64,000 nucleotides of DNA from Acanthornis magna (lineage: Eukaryota > Chordata > Aves > Passeriformes > Acanthizidae): contig JAWUZG010000361.1 in NCBI GenBank assembly GCA_036785705.1, forward strand, positions 1 to 64,000, given 5' to 3'. This document shows positions 13,852 to 27,092 of the stretch, in pieces (position 1 is the first letter of the stretch; each line of letters starts with the position of its first letter). The translations under genes and the position numbers were made by a program. The notes below the pieces were generated by a model. The model was not told where the DNA came from and did no database searches. It worked only from the letters and a program-made list of their open reading frames with translations.

Positions 13852-16800
13852 AATCCCAATTACTGACCACTCCATAGAAAAGCTAAACCTACTCCTGGGA
13901 GCCTACACAGAGTACAATGGAGTGCACTCTATGAAAACAATAGGAAAGCAGTCATATCTTACAGCAAGCAAAAAAACCCAATTCCCAAGTAGAGCTCCAT
14001 GTAACTCACCACACCAACACTCCTGGGCAGCTCTCTCTCCCTTCACCACCAACAGTGCCCTTGCTTGCTGTCCACTTCCCCAGCAGGAGCCCACACACAC
14101 TCCAAGGAGGAACACACTAGAAAAACCTCCCCTAGGAAAGGGGACTGACTGCACATTGACACTCTCAAGGGACTGACTGTCAGGCAGACGCCTGCAACTC
14201 CCGGCAGCTGCTCAGCTGCCAAATCTTTGCCTCACTAGCAGCACCTTCATGCAGGCTTCCTTGCCAGAAGGACTTTCAGCAGAATTCAAGGCCAAAACAA
14301 CACACGCTGGCCCTCTGAAAGACACCTGGAGACATTTGCAAATAGCACATGCTCCAAGTGCCTGCACCACGTTCCAAGGCAAAGCAGCCGGCCCAAAGCA
14401 TCCTGCTACAACCTCCCAGGCGGCTCCCGACTGCTACAGAGCACTCAGCTCCAAAGCACTCCCAGGCCTTCCAGCCTCACAGCCCACAGGCCTACAGCCT
14501 TCTGCAGAGCCCTGAGCTCACCTGCACTCACACACCTACCATGGGCACCTGCCACAGCTCTCCGGCCATGAGAGACAGACGTGTGCTCTCAGGCACTCAC
14601 AGCCATTCCAAGCTGACATCCCAGGGCCCTTTGATCTCATCAGGCACCGCTGCTATGTCACAGGCACTCCCTGCGCTTCCACGGGGCCATCCCAGGGCTC
14701 TCGAGGCTCCTCAAGAACACTGAGGGCACACACAACCCCAGCGGCTCCATAGGGACATGCCACGACTCTCCCATTTGACAAACCTCTCTGCACGCACATC
14801 ACGGCCTTCAACAGGCTCTCAGGGCTGACAGCCCACGAGTCTCACGCTGCTAAGGTGCCGCCAGCTCACAGGCACTCACAGGGCCTCCATGGGGACATCC
14901 CTGCACCCTCCATCCTCCTCAAGAGCTGGCAAGTCCCTGACACTCACACTTGCCCCCTGGGCACACTCCAGCCATCTCCAGGCTGCCAAAGAGCCAGCAG
15001 GTCCCATCTTGGCACAGGAACTCCCTGGGGACACGCCAGAGCTATCCAGCTTTCAAAAGAACACTGAGCTCACAGGCTGTCCCAGGACAGCCATAGGCAC
15101 ACGCCAGGACTCCACACGCTGCCCAGAAGCCCTGGTGTCACAGGCACGCACTCCCAGCACCTCGGTGCTGACATCCCAGGTGGCTCCACGCTGCTAAAGA
15201 GATGTGATGGCACAGGCACTTTTACATCACTCCAAGAATCATAGGAAAGCTATCGGGAAAGAAAGATTTCATGGAAAAGCCACAGCACGACAAGCTTCCT
15301 TGCCAAGCTTCACTCTACTACTTATACCATGCTTAAAGCACAGCGAGGAAAAGCAACAAACAAAAATCCAGAGTCAATCAATCCAAAATGAAATCAAACC
15401 CAAATTATCTATGTCTGTCTGTCCGTGTGTGTGAGGCTGTGTCTCTAAAGAAGAGAAAGGGTCAGGATAAGAAGAACATGGCCCAAAGGCTCAAGAGCAC
15501 TTCCCTTAGGAGCACTTCAGCTTGAGCAACATTTCACTTGATAACTCAAATTCAAATCAACAACTTAGGGGCAGGAACAGCAGTTCAGGGCATTTCAACT
15601 GAACTGGACTTCAACTACACAACGCTTCACTTAGAACTGAGCTGGAACCCAAGACCTCAGCAAAGGATCCACACAGCCCTTACCATAGCACTGCAGGAAC
15701 TTCGAGACCTAACTTAGGGACAAACCTAAAGCACTTCTGAATCCACCAGAGCAGCCCCTCTCCCACATTGCAGAGAGCGCATGCACACCTGCACTCCCAC
15801 AAGCACACAAAGAGGCTCTACGAGGCAAAATTCCCCTCCAAGCTACTGAAATACTCCTTTCACGTGCCTTGCCATCTTCTCAGCGGCCAAAGCCCGAGGC
15901 CTCGGGGAGCAGCAGGATCGGGGGCCCAGGAGCCGTGCTCATTTGCGGATCCCCCGAGTGCAGCAAACGGGACAGCTGCCGGCTGGCAGAGGCCCCACGC
16001 ACAGGGACTTTGCTGCTCACCGCTGCTGCGGCCCAGCACAGCTGCCAGGGCCTCCTTTGGCACCCCTGCTTACAGGGCCCCAAGGCATGGCCTTTAGTCA
16101 CAACAAGCCTTCAGCCTGGCCCCACTTCTCATCAGCAGCTTTCCCTGAACACGGGACAACACCAATGTGATGCCATCCAGGCAAAAACAAATTTCAAAGT
16201 CTGTTCAACAAGCAAAAAAAGCAGGAGCACCTTAGAACACAGCACTTCCTGGCAGCACACAGCGTTTCTCAGAAGCTCCACAGCACCTCAGCCCCGCTGC
16301 ATTCGTCAAGGCCAAGGCCTCAGCAGCATTTCTCATATCATGCTGCAGCCTGAAAAAAGGGCAGGGGGGGATGCACCAGCACAAGCAGGGACATCACACC
16401 TGCCCACAGGCTCCCCATGCTCACATCCCATGGCATCCCGGGGCTCTCTCAGCTTCCAAAGACCTCTGAGGTCACGGGCTCTCACAGTGCCTCCATGGGG
16501 ACATCCCACGTGTCTCTAAGTGCTAAGGAGCTCTTTTGCAACTGCCACTCCCTGGCCTTCCAGGGGGACATGCCAGGGCTCTCTCTATCTTCCTAAACAA
16601 CACACACGACCAGGGCAATGCCAGGGCCTGCAGGGTAACATCCCGGCAATCTGCACGCTGCTAAGGAGCCATGCTGTCACAGCAACTCACAGGGCATGGC
16701 CTGTGACATTCCCTCCGTCTCCCTGCTGCTGCTGGACAGCTCTGATGTCACAGGCACTCACCTCTGGCCCCTGCAGCCATTCCAGGCCTTTCCATGCTGC

Positions 16801-17315
16801 CAAAGCGCTCTGATGTCACAGACACGCACTGTGGCTTCATGGCCACATGCCAAGGCTCTCCAGGCTGCAAAAGAGCCCTTTAGCCACAGGCACTTACACA
16901 GGTGCCATGGGCACATCTTAGTGCTCCCTCTGCTCATAGGAACCCCGAGGTCACCAGATATCCTGGCGGCTCCGTGGCCACATCCCCAGGCTCTCCAGGC
17001 TGCTCAAGAGCTCTGATCTCACCTGCACTCACACAAGCTCCTCGGGGACATCTGTCGCTGCTGTGCTGGCAGATTCACACAAAGGCTCCCAGAGCAGCCT
17101 GGCCACTGAGTCACGAGGGCCAGAGAGCAGCCCTTGGCTTTCTCAACTCCTTCTCAGACACAGGAGCCTTGGCGGCAGCTGCATCCAATCCCAGCCTCAC
17201 ACTTAAAGCCAGTGCTTTAGGTAACTCTGTCCCGCAGCACTTACAAATGGCCCATCTGATCTATTCCTAGAAAAGCAGCTCTTCCCTAACACAAATGATT
17301 CGACACAGACAACTC
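13852..17315. repeat. Macrosatellite unit 5
   Basis: 3,464 bp, because of one extra G in the run near 15,567, which closes a 64-residue frame open in other units. It mixes B-type markers near 14,090 with the A-type GGGGACACGCC near 15,028, as expected from unequal exchange or gene conversion between variants. Confidence 0.95.
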
Positions 17316-20300
17316 AATCCCAATTACTGACCACTCCATAGAAAAGCTAAACCTACTCCTGGGAGCCTACACAGAGTACAATGGAGTGCACTCTATGAAA
17401 ACAATAGGAAAGCAGTCATATCTTACAGCAAGCAAAAAAACCCAATTCCCAAGTAGAGCTCCATGTAACTCACCACACCAACACTCCTGGGCAGCTCTCT
17501 CTCCCTTCACCACCAACAGTGCCCTTGCTTGCTGTCCACTTCCCCAGCAGGAGCCCACACACACTCCAAGGAGGAACACACTAGAAAAACCTCCCCTAGG
17601 AAAGGGGACTGACTGCACATTGACACTCTCAAGGGACTGACTGTCAGGCAGACGCCTGCAACTCCCGGCAGCTGCTCAGCTGCCAAATCTTTGCCTCACT
17701 AGCAGCACCTTCATGCAGGCTTCCTTGCCAGAAGGACTTTCAGCAGAATTCAAGGCCAAAACAACACACGCTGGCCCTCTGAAAGACACCTGGAGACATT
17801 TGCAAATAGCACATGCTCCAAGTGCCTGCACCACGTTCCAAGGCAAAGCAGCCGGCCCAAAGCATCCTGCTACAACCTCCCAGGCGGCTCCCGACTGCTA
17901 CAGAGCACTCAGCTCCAAAGCACTCCCAGGCCTTCCAGCCTCACAGCCCACAGGCCTACAGCCTTCTGCAGAGCCCTGAGCTCACCTGCACTCACACACC
18001 TACCATGGGCACCTGCCACAGCTCTCTGGCCATGAGAGACAGACGTGTGCTCTCAGGCACTCACAGCCATTCCAAGCTGACATCCCAGGGCCCTTTGATC
18101 TCATCAGGCACCGCTGCTATGTCACAGGCACTCCCTGCACTTCCACGGGGCCATCCCAGGGCTCTCGAGGCTCCTCAAGAACACTGAGGGCACACACAAC
18201 CCCAGCGGCTCCATAGGGACATGCCACGACTCTCCCATTTGACAAACCTCTCTGCACGCACATCACGGCCTTCAACAGGCTCTCAGGGCTGACAGCCCAC
18301 GAGTCTCACGCTGCTAAGGTGCCGCCAGCTCACAGGCACTCACAGGGCCTCCATGGGGACATCCCTGCACCCTCCATCCTCCTCAAGAGCGGGCAAGTCC
18401 CTGACACTCACACTTGTCCCCTGGGCACACTCCAGCCATCTCCAGGCTGCCAAAGAGCCAGCAGGTCACATCTTGGCACAGGAACTCCCTGGGGACACGC
18501 CAGAGCTATCCAGCTTTCAAAAGAACACTGAGCTCACAGGCTGTCCCAGGACAGCCATAGGCACATGCCAGGACTCCACACGCTGCCCAGAAGCCCTGGT
18601 GTCACAGGCACTCACTCCCAGCACCTCGGTGCTGACATCCCAGGTGGCTCCACGCTGCTAAAGAGATGTGATGGCACAGGCACTTGCACATCACTCCAAG
18701 AATCATAGGAAAGCTATCGGGAAAGAAAGATTTCATGGAAAAGCCACAGCACGACAAGCTTCCTTGCCAAGCTCCACTCTACTACCTACACCATGCTTAA
18801 GGCACAGCGAGGAAATGAAACAAAATAAATCCAATCAATCCAAAATGAAATTAAACCAAAATTACCTATGTCTGTCTGTCTGTGTCTGTGTATGTGTGCG
18901 AGTGTCTCCAAAGGAGAGAAAGTGTCGGGATTACAAGAACACGCTTGAAAGGCTCAAGAGCACTTCACTTAACAGTACGTCCATTTGAGCAACATTTAAA
19001 TTTCTACCTTCAAATTAACCACCTAGCAGAGGAACAACACTTAACAGCATTTAATCCTAACCATATTTCAAGTTAATAAGACTTCACATAGAAATGAACT
19101 CAAGCCCAACACCTCAGAAAAGGACCCCCACAGGATTTACCATCTCTCAATAGTAATTTTACTTACAGGCAGAACTTCCTTGCACTTCTAAACTACTTCA
19201 GAATCCAGGAGAGCAGCCCCTCTGCCACATTCCGGAGAGGACACGCACACTGGCACGCAATGTTTACCATTCAGGCAAAAACAAGGCTGTTTTTTTCCAA
19301 GGCTGTTACGATAAAAAAAAAACAAAACAGGACCACGTTAGACAGCAGCACTTCCTGGGAGCACACAGTGTTTCTCATAAGCTCAAGAGCTGCTCAGCCA
19401 AGCTGCAGTTCCTCAAGGCCGATGCCTAAGGAGCATTTCTCAGATCATGCTGGGGCTCAAAAAGGGGAGGAGAGAGGAATGCACCACCACAAGCTGGGAG
19501 GTCAAATTTCATTACATGCCCCCCTGCTTACATCCCATTTCATCACAGCTGTCTTAAGCCTCCATAGACTTCTGAGCTCACAGGCACTCACAGAGACTCC
19601 ATGGGGACATCTCTGCACTCTCCATCCTCCTCTAGAGCTGGCAAGTCCCTGACACTCACACTTGCCCCCTGGGCACACTCCAGCCATCTCCAGGCTGCCA
19701 AAGAGCCAGCAGGTCCCATCTTGGCACAGGAACTCCCTGGGGACACGCCAGAGCTATCCAGCTTTCAAAAGAGCACTGAGCTCACAGGCTGTCCCAGGAC
19801 AGCCATAGGCACACGCCAGGACTCCACACGCTGCCCAGAAGCCCTGGTGTCACAAGCAATCACTCACAGCACCTCGGTGCTGACATCCCAGGCGGCTCCA
19901 CGCTGCTAAAGAGATGTGATGGCACAGGCACTTGCACATCACTCAAGAGAATCACGGGAAAGCTATTAGGAAAGAAAGATTTCATAGCAAAGCCACAGCA
20001 GGACAAGCTTCCTTGCCAAGCTTCACTCTACTACTTATACCATGCTCAAAGCACAGCGAGGAAAAGCAACAAACAAAAATCCAGAGTCAATCAATCCAAA
20101 ATGAAATCAAACCCAAATTATCTATGTCTGTCTGTCCGTGTGTGTGAGGCTGTGTCTCTAAAGAAGAGAAAGGGTCAGGATAAGAAGAACATGGCCCAAA
20201 GGCTCAAGAGCACTTCCCTTAAGAGCACTTCAGCTTGAGCAACATTTCACTTGATAACTCAAATTCAAATCAACAGCTTAGGGCAGGAACAGCAGTTCAG

Positions 20301-22026
20301 GGCATTTCAACTGAACTGGACTTCAACTACACAACGCTTCACTTAGAACTGAGCTGGAACCCAAGACCTCAGCAAAGGATCCACACAGCCCTTACCATAG
20401 CACTGCAGGAACTTCGAGACCTAACTTAGGGACAAACCTAAAGCACTTCTGAATCCACCAGAGCAGCCCCTCTCCCACATTGCAGAGAGCGCATGCACAC
20501 CTGCACTCCCACAAGCACACAAAGAGGCTCTACGAGGCAAAATTCCCCTCCAAGCTACTGAAATACTCCTTTCACGTGCCTTGCCATCTTCTCAGCGGCC
20601 AAAGCCTGAGGCCTCCGGGAGCGGCAGGATCGGGGGCCAGGAGCCGTGCTCCTTCGCGGATGCCCCGAGTGCAGCAAACGGGACAGCTGCCGGCTGGCAG
20701 AGGCCCCACGCACAGGGACTTTGCTGCTCACCGCTGCTGCGGCCCAGCACAGCTGCCAGGGCCTCCTTTGGCACCCCTGCTTACAGGGCCCCAAGGCACG
20801 GCCTTTAGTCACAACAAGCCTTCAGCATGGCCCCACTTCTCATCGGCAGCTTTCCCTGAACACGGGACAACACCAATGTGATGCCATCCAGGCAAAAACA
20901 AATTTCAAAGTCTGTTCAACAGGCAAAAAAAGCAGGAGCACCTTAGAACACAGCACTTCCTGGCAGCACACAGCGTTTCTCAGAAGCTCCACAGCACCTC
21001 AGCCCCGCTGCATTCGTCAAGGCCAAGGCCTCAGCAGCATTTCTCATATCATGCTGCAGCCTGAAAAAAGGGCAGGGGGGGATGCACCAGCACAAGCAGG
21101 GACATCACACCTGCCCACAGGCTCCCCATGCTCACATCCCATGGCATCCCGGGGCTCTCTCAGCTTCCAAAGACCTCTGAGGTCACGGGCTCTCACAGTG
21201 CCTCCATGGGGACATCCCACGTGTCTCTAAGTGCTAAGGAGCTCTTTTGCAACTGCCACTCCCTGGCCTTCCAGGGGGACATGCCAGGGCTCTCTCTATC
21301 TTCCTAAACAACACACACGACCAGGGCAATGCCAGGGCCTGCAGGGTAACATCCCGGCAATCTGCACGCTGCTAAGGAGCCATGCTGTCACAGCAACTCA
21401 CAGGGCATGGCCTGTGACATTCCCTCCGTCTCCCTGCTGCTGCTGGACAGCTCTGATGTCACAGGCACTCACCTCTGGCCCCTGCAGCCATTCCAGGCCT
21501 TTCCATGCTGCCAAAGCGCTCTGATGTCACAGACACGCACTGTGGCTTCATGGCCACATGCCAAGGCTCTCCAGGCTGCAAAAGAGCCCTTTAGCCACAG
21601 GCACTTACACAGGTGCCATGGGCACATCTTAGTGCTCCCTCTGCTCATAGGAACCCCGAGGTCACCAGATATCCTGGCGGCTCCGTGGCCACATCCCCAG
21701 GCTCTCCAGGCTGCTCAAGAGCTCTGATCTCACCTGCACTCACACAAGCTCCTCGGGGACATCTGTCGCTGCTGTGCTGGCAGATTCACACAAAGGCTCC
21801 CAGAGCAGCCTGGCCACTGAGTCACGAGGGCCAGAGAGCAGCCCTTGGCTTTCTCAACTCCTTCTCAGACACAGGAGCCTTGGCGGCGGCTGCATCCAAT
21901 CCCAGCCTCACACTTAAAGCCAGTGCTTTAAGTAACTCTGTCCCGCAGCACTTACAAATGGCCCATCTGATCTATTCCTAGAAAAGCAGCTCTTCCCTAA
22001 CACAAATGATTCGACACAGACAACTC
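17316..22026. repeat. Macrosatellite unit 6 (expanded)
   Basis: 4,711 bp, exactly 1,248 bp longer than a basic unit. The extra length is a diverged partial copy of the unit lying between two copies of the segment that begins ATGGGGACATC at 18,353 and 19,601. After 19,601 the normal unit order resumes. Confidence 0.93.
18353..19600. repeat. Diverged partial subunit inserted in unit 6
   Basis: A 1,248-bp block that aligns in order with unit positions of about 1,036-2,650 but lacks the GC-rich middle (about 2,000-2,310) and is much more diverged than unit-to-unit differences, mainly from about 18,770 to 19,590. It reads like an older half-unit that joined the array and then spread with it. Confidence 0.85.
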
Positions 22027-25000
22027 AATCCCAATTACTGACCACTCCATAGAAAAGCTAAACCTACTCCTGGGAGCCTACACAGAGTACAATGGAGTGC
22101 ACTCTATGAAAACAATAGGAAAGCAGTCACATCTTACAGCAAGCAAAAAAACCCAATTCCCAAGTAGAGCTCCATGTAACTCACCACACCAACACTCCTG
22201 GGCAGCTCTCTCTCCCTTCACCACCAACAGTGCCCTTGCTTGCTGTCCACTTCCCCAGCAGGAGCCCTCACACACTCCAAGGAGGAACACGCTAGAAAAA
22301 CCTCCCCTAGGAAAGGGGACTGACTGCACATTGACACTCTCAAGGGACTGACTGTCAGGCAGACGCCTGCAACTCCCGGCAGCAGCTCAGCTGCCAAATC
22401 TTTGCCTCACTAGCAGCACCTTCATGCAGGCTTCCTTGCCAGAAGGACTTTCAGCAGAATTCAAGGCCAAAACAACACACGCTGGCCCTCTGAAAGACAC
22501 CTGGAGACATTTGCAAATAGCACATGCTCCAAGTGCCTGCACCACGTTCCAAGGCAAAGCAGCCGGCCCAAAGCATCCTGCTACAACCTCCCAGGCGGCT
22601 CCCGACTGCTACAGAGCACTCAGCTCCAAAGCACTCCCAGGCCTTCCAGCCTCACAGCCCACAGGCCTACAGCCTTCTGCAGAGCCCTGAGCTCACCTGC
22701 ACTCACACACCTACCATGGGCACCTGCCACAGCTCTCCGGCCATGAGAGACAGACGTGTGCTCTCAGGCATTCACAGCCATTCCAAGCTGACATCCCAGG
22801 GCCCTTGGATCTCATCAGGCACCGCTGCTATGTCACAGGCACTCCCTGCGCTTCCACGGGGCCGTCCCAGGGCTCTCGAGGCTCCTCAAGAACACTGAGG
22901 GCACACACAACCCCAGCGGCTCCATAGGGACATGCCACGACTCTCCCATTTGACAAACCTCTCTGCACGCACATCACGGCCTTCAACAGGCTCTCAGGGC
23001 TGACAGCCCACGAGTCTCACGCTGCTAAGGTGCCGCCAGCTCACAGACACTCACAGGGCCTCCATGGGGACATCCCTGCACCCTCCATCCTCCTCAAGAG
23101 CTGGCAAGTCCCTGACACTCACACTTGCCCCCTGGGCACACTCCAGCCATCTCCAGGCTGCCAAAAAGCCAGCAGGTCCCATCTTGGCACAGGAACTCCC
23201 TGGGGACACGCCAGAGCTATCCAGCTTTCAAAAGAACACTGAGCTCACAGGCCGTCCCAGGACAGCCATAGGAACACGCCAGCAGTCCGCACGCTGCCCA
23301 GAAGCCCTGGTGTCACAGGCACGCACTCCCAGCACCTCGGTGCTGACATCCCAGGTGGCTCCACGCTGCTAAAGAGATGTGATGGCACAGGCACTTGCAC
23401 ATCACTCCAAGAATCATAGGAAAGCTGTCGGGAAAGAAAGATTTCATGGAAAAGCCACAGCAGGACAAGCTTCCTTGCCAAGCTTCACTCACTCACTAAA
23501 GAGATGTGATGGCACAGGCACTTGCACATCACTCCAAGAATCATAGGAAAGCTATCGGGAAAGAAAGATTTCATAGCAAAGCCACAGCAGGACAAGCTTC
23601 CTTGCCAAGCTCCACTCTACTACCTACACCATGCTTAAGGCACAGCGAGGAAATGAAACAAAATAAATCCAATCAATCCAAAATGAAATTAAACCAAAAT
23701 TACCTATGTCTGTCTGTCTGTGTCTGTGTATGTGTGCGAGTGTCTCCAAAGGAGAGAAAGTGTCGGGATTACAAGAACACGCTTGAAAGGCTCAAGAGCA
23801 CTTCACTTAACAGTACGTCCATTTGAGCAACATTTAAATTTCTACCTTCAAATTAACCACCTAGCAGAGGAACAACACTTAACAGCATTTAATCCTAACC
23901 ATATTTCAAGTTAATAAGACTTCACATAGAAATGAACTCAAGCCCAACACCTCAGAAAAGGACCCCCACAGGATTTACCATCTCTCAATAGTAATTTTAC
24001 TTACAGGCAGAACTTCCTTGCACTTCTAAACTACTTCAGAATCCAGGAGAGCAGCCCCTCTGCCACATTCCGGAGAGGACACGCACACTGGCACGCAATG
24101 TTTACCATTCAGGCAAAAACAAGGCTGTTTTTTTCCAAGGCTGTTACGATAAAAAAAAAACAAAACAGGACCACGTTAGACAGCAGCACTTCCTGGGAGC
24201 ACACAGTGTTTCTCATAAGCTCAAGAGCTGCTCAGCCAAGCTGCAGTTCCTCAAGGCCGATGCCTAAGGAGCATTTCTCAGATCATGCTGGGGCTCAAAA
24301 AGGGGAGGAGAGAGGAATGCACCACCACAAGCTGGGAGATCAAATTTCATTACATGCCCCCCTGCTGACATCCCATTTCATCACAGCTGTCTTAAGCCTC
24401 CATAGACTTCTGAGCTCACAGGCACTCACAGGGGCTCCATGGGGACATCTCTGCACTCTCCATCCTCCTCAAGAGCTGGCAAGTCCCTGACACTCACACT
24501 TGCCCCCTGGGCACACTCCAGCCATCTCCAGGCTGCCAAAGAGCCAGCAGGTCCCATCTTGGCACAGGAACTCCCTGGGGACACGCCAGAGCTATCCAGC
24601 TTTCAAAAGAGCACTGAGCTCACAGGCTGTCCCAGGACAGCCATAGGCACACGCCAGGACTCCACACGCTGCCCAGAAGCCCTGGTGTCACAAGCAATCA
24701 CTCACAGCACCTCGGTGCTGACATCCCAGGCGGCTCCACACTGCTAAAGAGATGTGATGGCACAGGCACTTGCACATCACTCAAGAGAATCACGGGAAAG
24801 CTATTAGGAAAGAAAGATTTCATAGCAAAGCCACAGCAGGACAAGCTTCCTTGCCAAGCTTCACTCTACTACTTATACCATGCTCAAAGCACAGCGAGGA
24901 AAAGCAACAAACAAAAATCCAGAGTCAATCAATCCAAAATGAAATCAAACCCAAATTATCTATGTCTGTCTGTCCGTGTGTGTGAGGCTGTGTCTCTAAA

Positions 25001-26865
25001 GAAGAGAAAGGGTCAGGATAAGAAGAACATGGCCCAAAGGCTCAAGAGCACTTCCCTTAAGAGCACTTCAGCTTGAGCAACATTTCACTTGATAACTCAA
25101 ATTCAAATCAACAACTTAGGGCAGGAACAGCAGTTCAGGGCATTTCAACTGAACTGGACTTCAACTACACAACGCTTCACTTAGAACTGAGCTGGAACCC
25201 AAGCCCTCAGCAAAGGATCCACACAGCCCTTACCATAGCACTGCAGGAACTTCGAGACCTAACTTAGGGACAAACCTAAAGCACTTCTGAATCCACCAGA
25301 GCAGCCCCTCTCCCACATTGCAGAGAGCGCATGCACACCTGCACTCCCACAAGCACACAAAGAGGCTCTACGAGGCAAAATTCCCCTCCAAGCTACTGAA
25401 ATACTCCTTTCACGTGCCTTGCCATCTTCTCAGCGGCCAAAGCCTGAGGCCTCGGGGAGCGGCAGGATCGGGGGCCCAGGAGCCATGCTCATTTGCGGAT
25501 CCCCCGAGCGCAGCAAACGGGACAGCTGCCGGCTGGCAGAGGCCCCACGCACAGGGACTTTGCTGCTCACCGCTGCTGCGGCCCAGCACAGCTGCCAGGG
25601 CCTCCTTTGGCACCCCTGCTTACAGGGCCCCAAGGCACGGCCTTTAGTCACAACAAGCCTTCAGCATGGCCCCACTTCTCATCAGCAGCTTTCCCTGAAC
25701 ACGGGACAACACCAATGTGATGCCATCCAGGCAAAAACAAATTTCAAAGTCTGTTCAACAGGCAAAAAAAGCAGGAGCACCTTAGAACACAGCACTTCCT
25801 GGCAGCACACAGCGTTTCTCAGAAGCTCCACAGCACCTCAGCCCCGCTGCATTCGTCAAGGCCAAGGCCTCAGCAGCATTTCTCATATCATGCTGCAGCC
25901 TGAAAAAAGGGCAGGGGGGGATGCACCAGCACAAGCAGGGACATCACACCTGCCCACAGGCTCCCCATGCTCACATCCCATGGCATCCCGGGGCTCTCTC
26001 AGCTTCCAAAGACCTCTGAGGTCACGGGCTCTCACAGTGCCTCCATGGGGACATCCCACGTGTCTCTAAGTGCTAAGGAGCTCTTTTGCAACTGCCACTC
26101 CCTGGCCTTCCAGCGGGACATGCCAGGGCTCTCTCTATCTTCCTAAACAACACACACAACAAGGGCAATGCCAGGGCCTGCAGGGTAACATCCCGGCAAT
26201 CTGCACACTGCTAAGGAGCCACGCTGTCACAGCAACTCACAGGGCATGGCCTGTGACATTCCCTCCGTCTCCCTGCTGCTGCTGGACAGCTCTGATGTCA
26301 CAGGCACTCACCTCTGGCCCCTGCAGCCATTCCAGGCCTTTCCATGCTGCCAAAGCGCTCTGATGTCACAGACACGCACTGTGGCTTCATGGCCACATGC
26401 CAAGGCTCTCCAGGCTGCAAAAGAGCCCTTTAGCCACAGGCACTTACACAGGTGCCATGGGCACATCTTAGTGCTCCCTCTGCTCATAGGAACCCCGAGG
26501 TCACCAGATATCCTGGCGGCTCCGTGGCCACATCCCCAGGCTCTCCAGGCTGCTCAAGAGCTCTGATCTCACCTGCACTCACACAAGCTCCTCGGGGACA
26601 TCTGTCGCTGCTGTGCTGGCAGATTCACACAAAGGCTCCCAGAGCAGCCTGGCCACTGAGTCACGAGGGCCAGAGAGCAGCCCTTGGCTTTCTCAACTCC
26701 TTCTCAGACACAGGAGCCTTGGCGGCGGCTGCATCCAATCCCAGCCTCACACTTAAAGCCAGTGCTTTAAGTAACTCTGTCCCGCAGCACTTACAAATGG
26801 CCCATCTGATCTATTCCTAGAAAAGCAGCTCTTCCCTAACACAAATGATTCGACACAGACAACTC
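22027..26865. repeat. Macrosatellite unit 7 (expanded, with extra duplication)
   Basis: 4,839 bp. It has the same diverged insert as unit 6 plus a further local duplication of about 127 bp (AAAGAGATGTGATGG occurs at 23,371 and again at 23,498). This accounts for the 128-bp length difference from unit 6. Confidence 0.93.
23064..24438. repeat. Diverged partial subunit inserted in unit 7
   Basis: Second copy of the diverged block, nearly identical to 18,353-19,600 but with the extra local duplication at about 23,371-23,505. Two near-identical copies of a block diverged from the basic unit show that the block was amplified together with its host unit. Confidence 0.85.
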
Positions 26866-27092
26866 AATCCCAATTACTGACCACTCCATAGAAAAGCTAA
26901 ACCTACTCCTGGGAGCCTACACAGAGTACAATGGAGTGCACTCTATGAAAACAATAGGAAAGCAGTCATATCTTACAGCAAGCAAAAAAACCCAATTCCC
27001 AAGTAGAGCTCCATGTAACTCACCACACCAACACTCCTGGGCAGCTCTCTCTCCCTTCACCACCAACAGTGCCCTTGCTTGCTGTCCACTTC
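26866..27092. repeat. Macrosatellite unit 8 (truncated) and array edge
   Basis: Only about 227 bp of the unit are present. Matching to the other units stops in the stretch GCTGTCCACTTC; the others continue CCCAGCAGGAGCC while here it becomes ACCAGCAACTTTC. This is the junction of the array with unique DNA. Confidence 0.93.

Larger units (their letters stand above)
1..27092. repeat. Macrosatellite array, about 3.46-kb unit
   Basis: The same sequence recurs head to tail starting at 1, 3463, 6926, 10389, 13852, 17316, 22027 and 26866 (start marked by AATCCCAATTACTGACC). Units differ by scattered substitutions and one-base indels. The first five periods are 3,462, 3,463, 3,463, 3,463 and 3,464 bp; the next two are 4,711 and 4,839 bp. 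The array begins before the window and ends at about 27,092, where 'ccacttc' runs into unrelated sequence. Within a unit there is a degenerate 64-70 bp sub-period. The + strand is rich in A and C. No open frame keeps both start and stop across all units in a way that suggests selection, so I call it non-coding satellite DNA. It could be transcribed as a long RNA, but nothing in the sequence shows this. Confidence 0.97.

Noticed and set aside
1..27092. CRISPR-like or integron-like array
   Set aside because: The period is kilobases, there are no short repeats with unique spacers, and the setting is a vertebrate genome.
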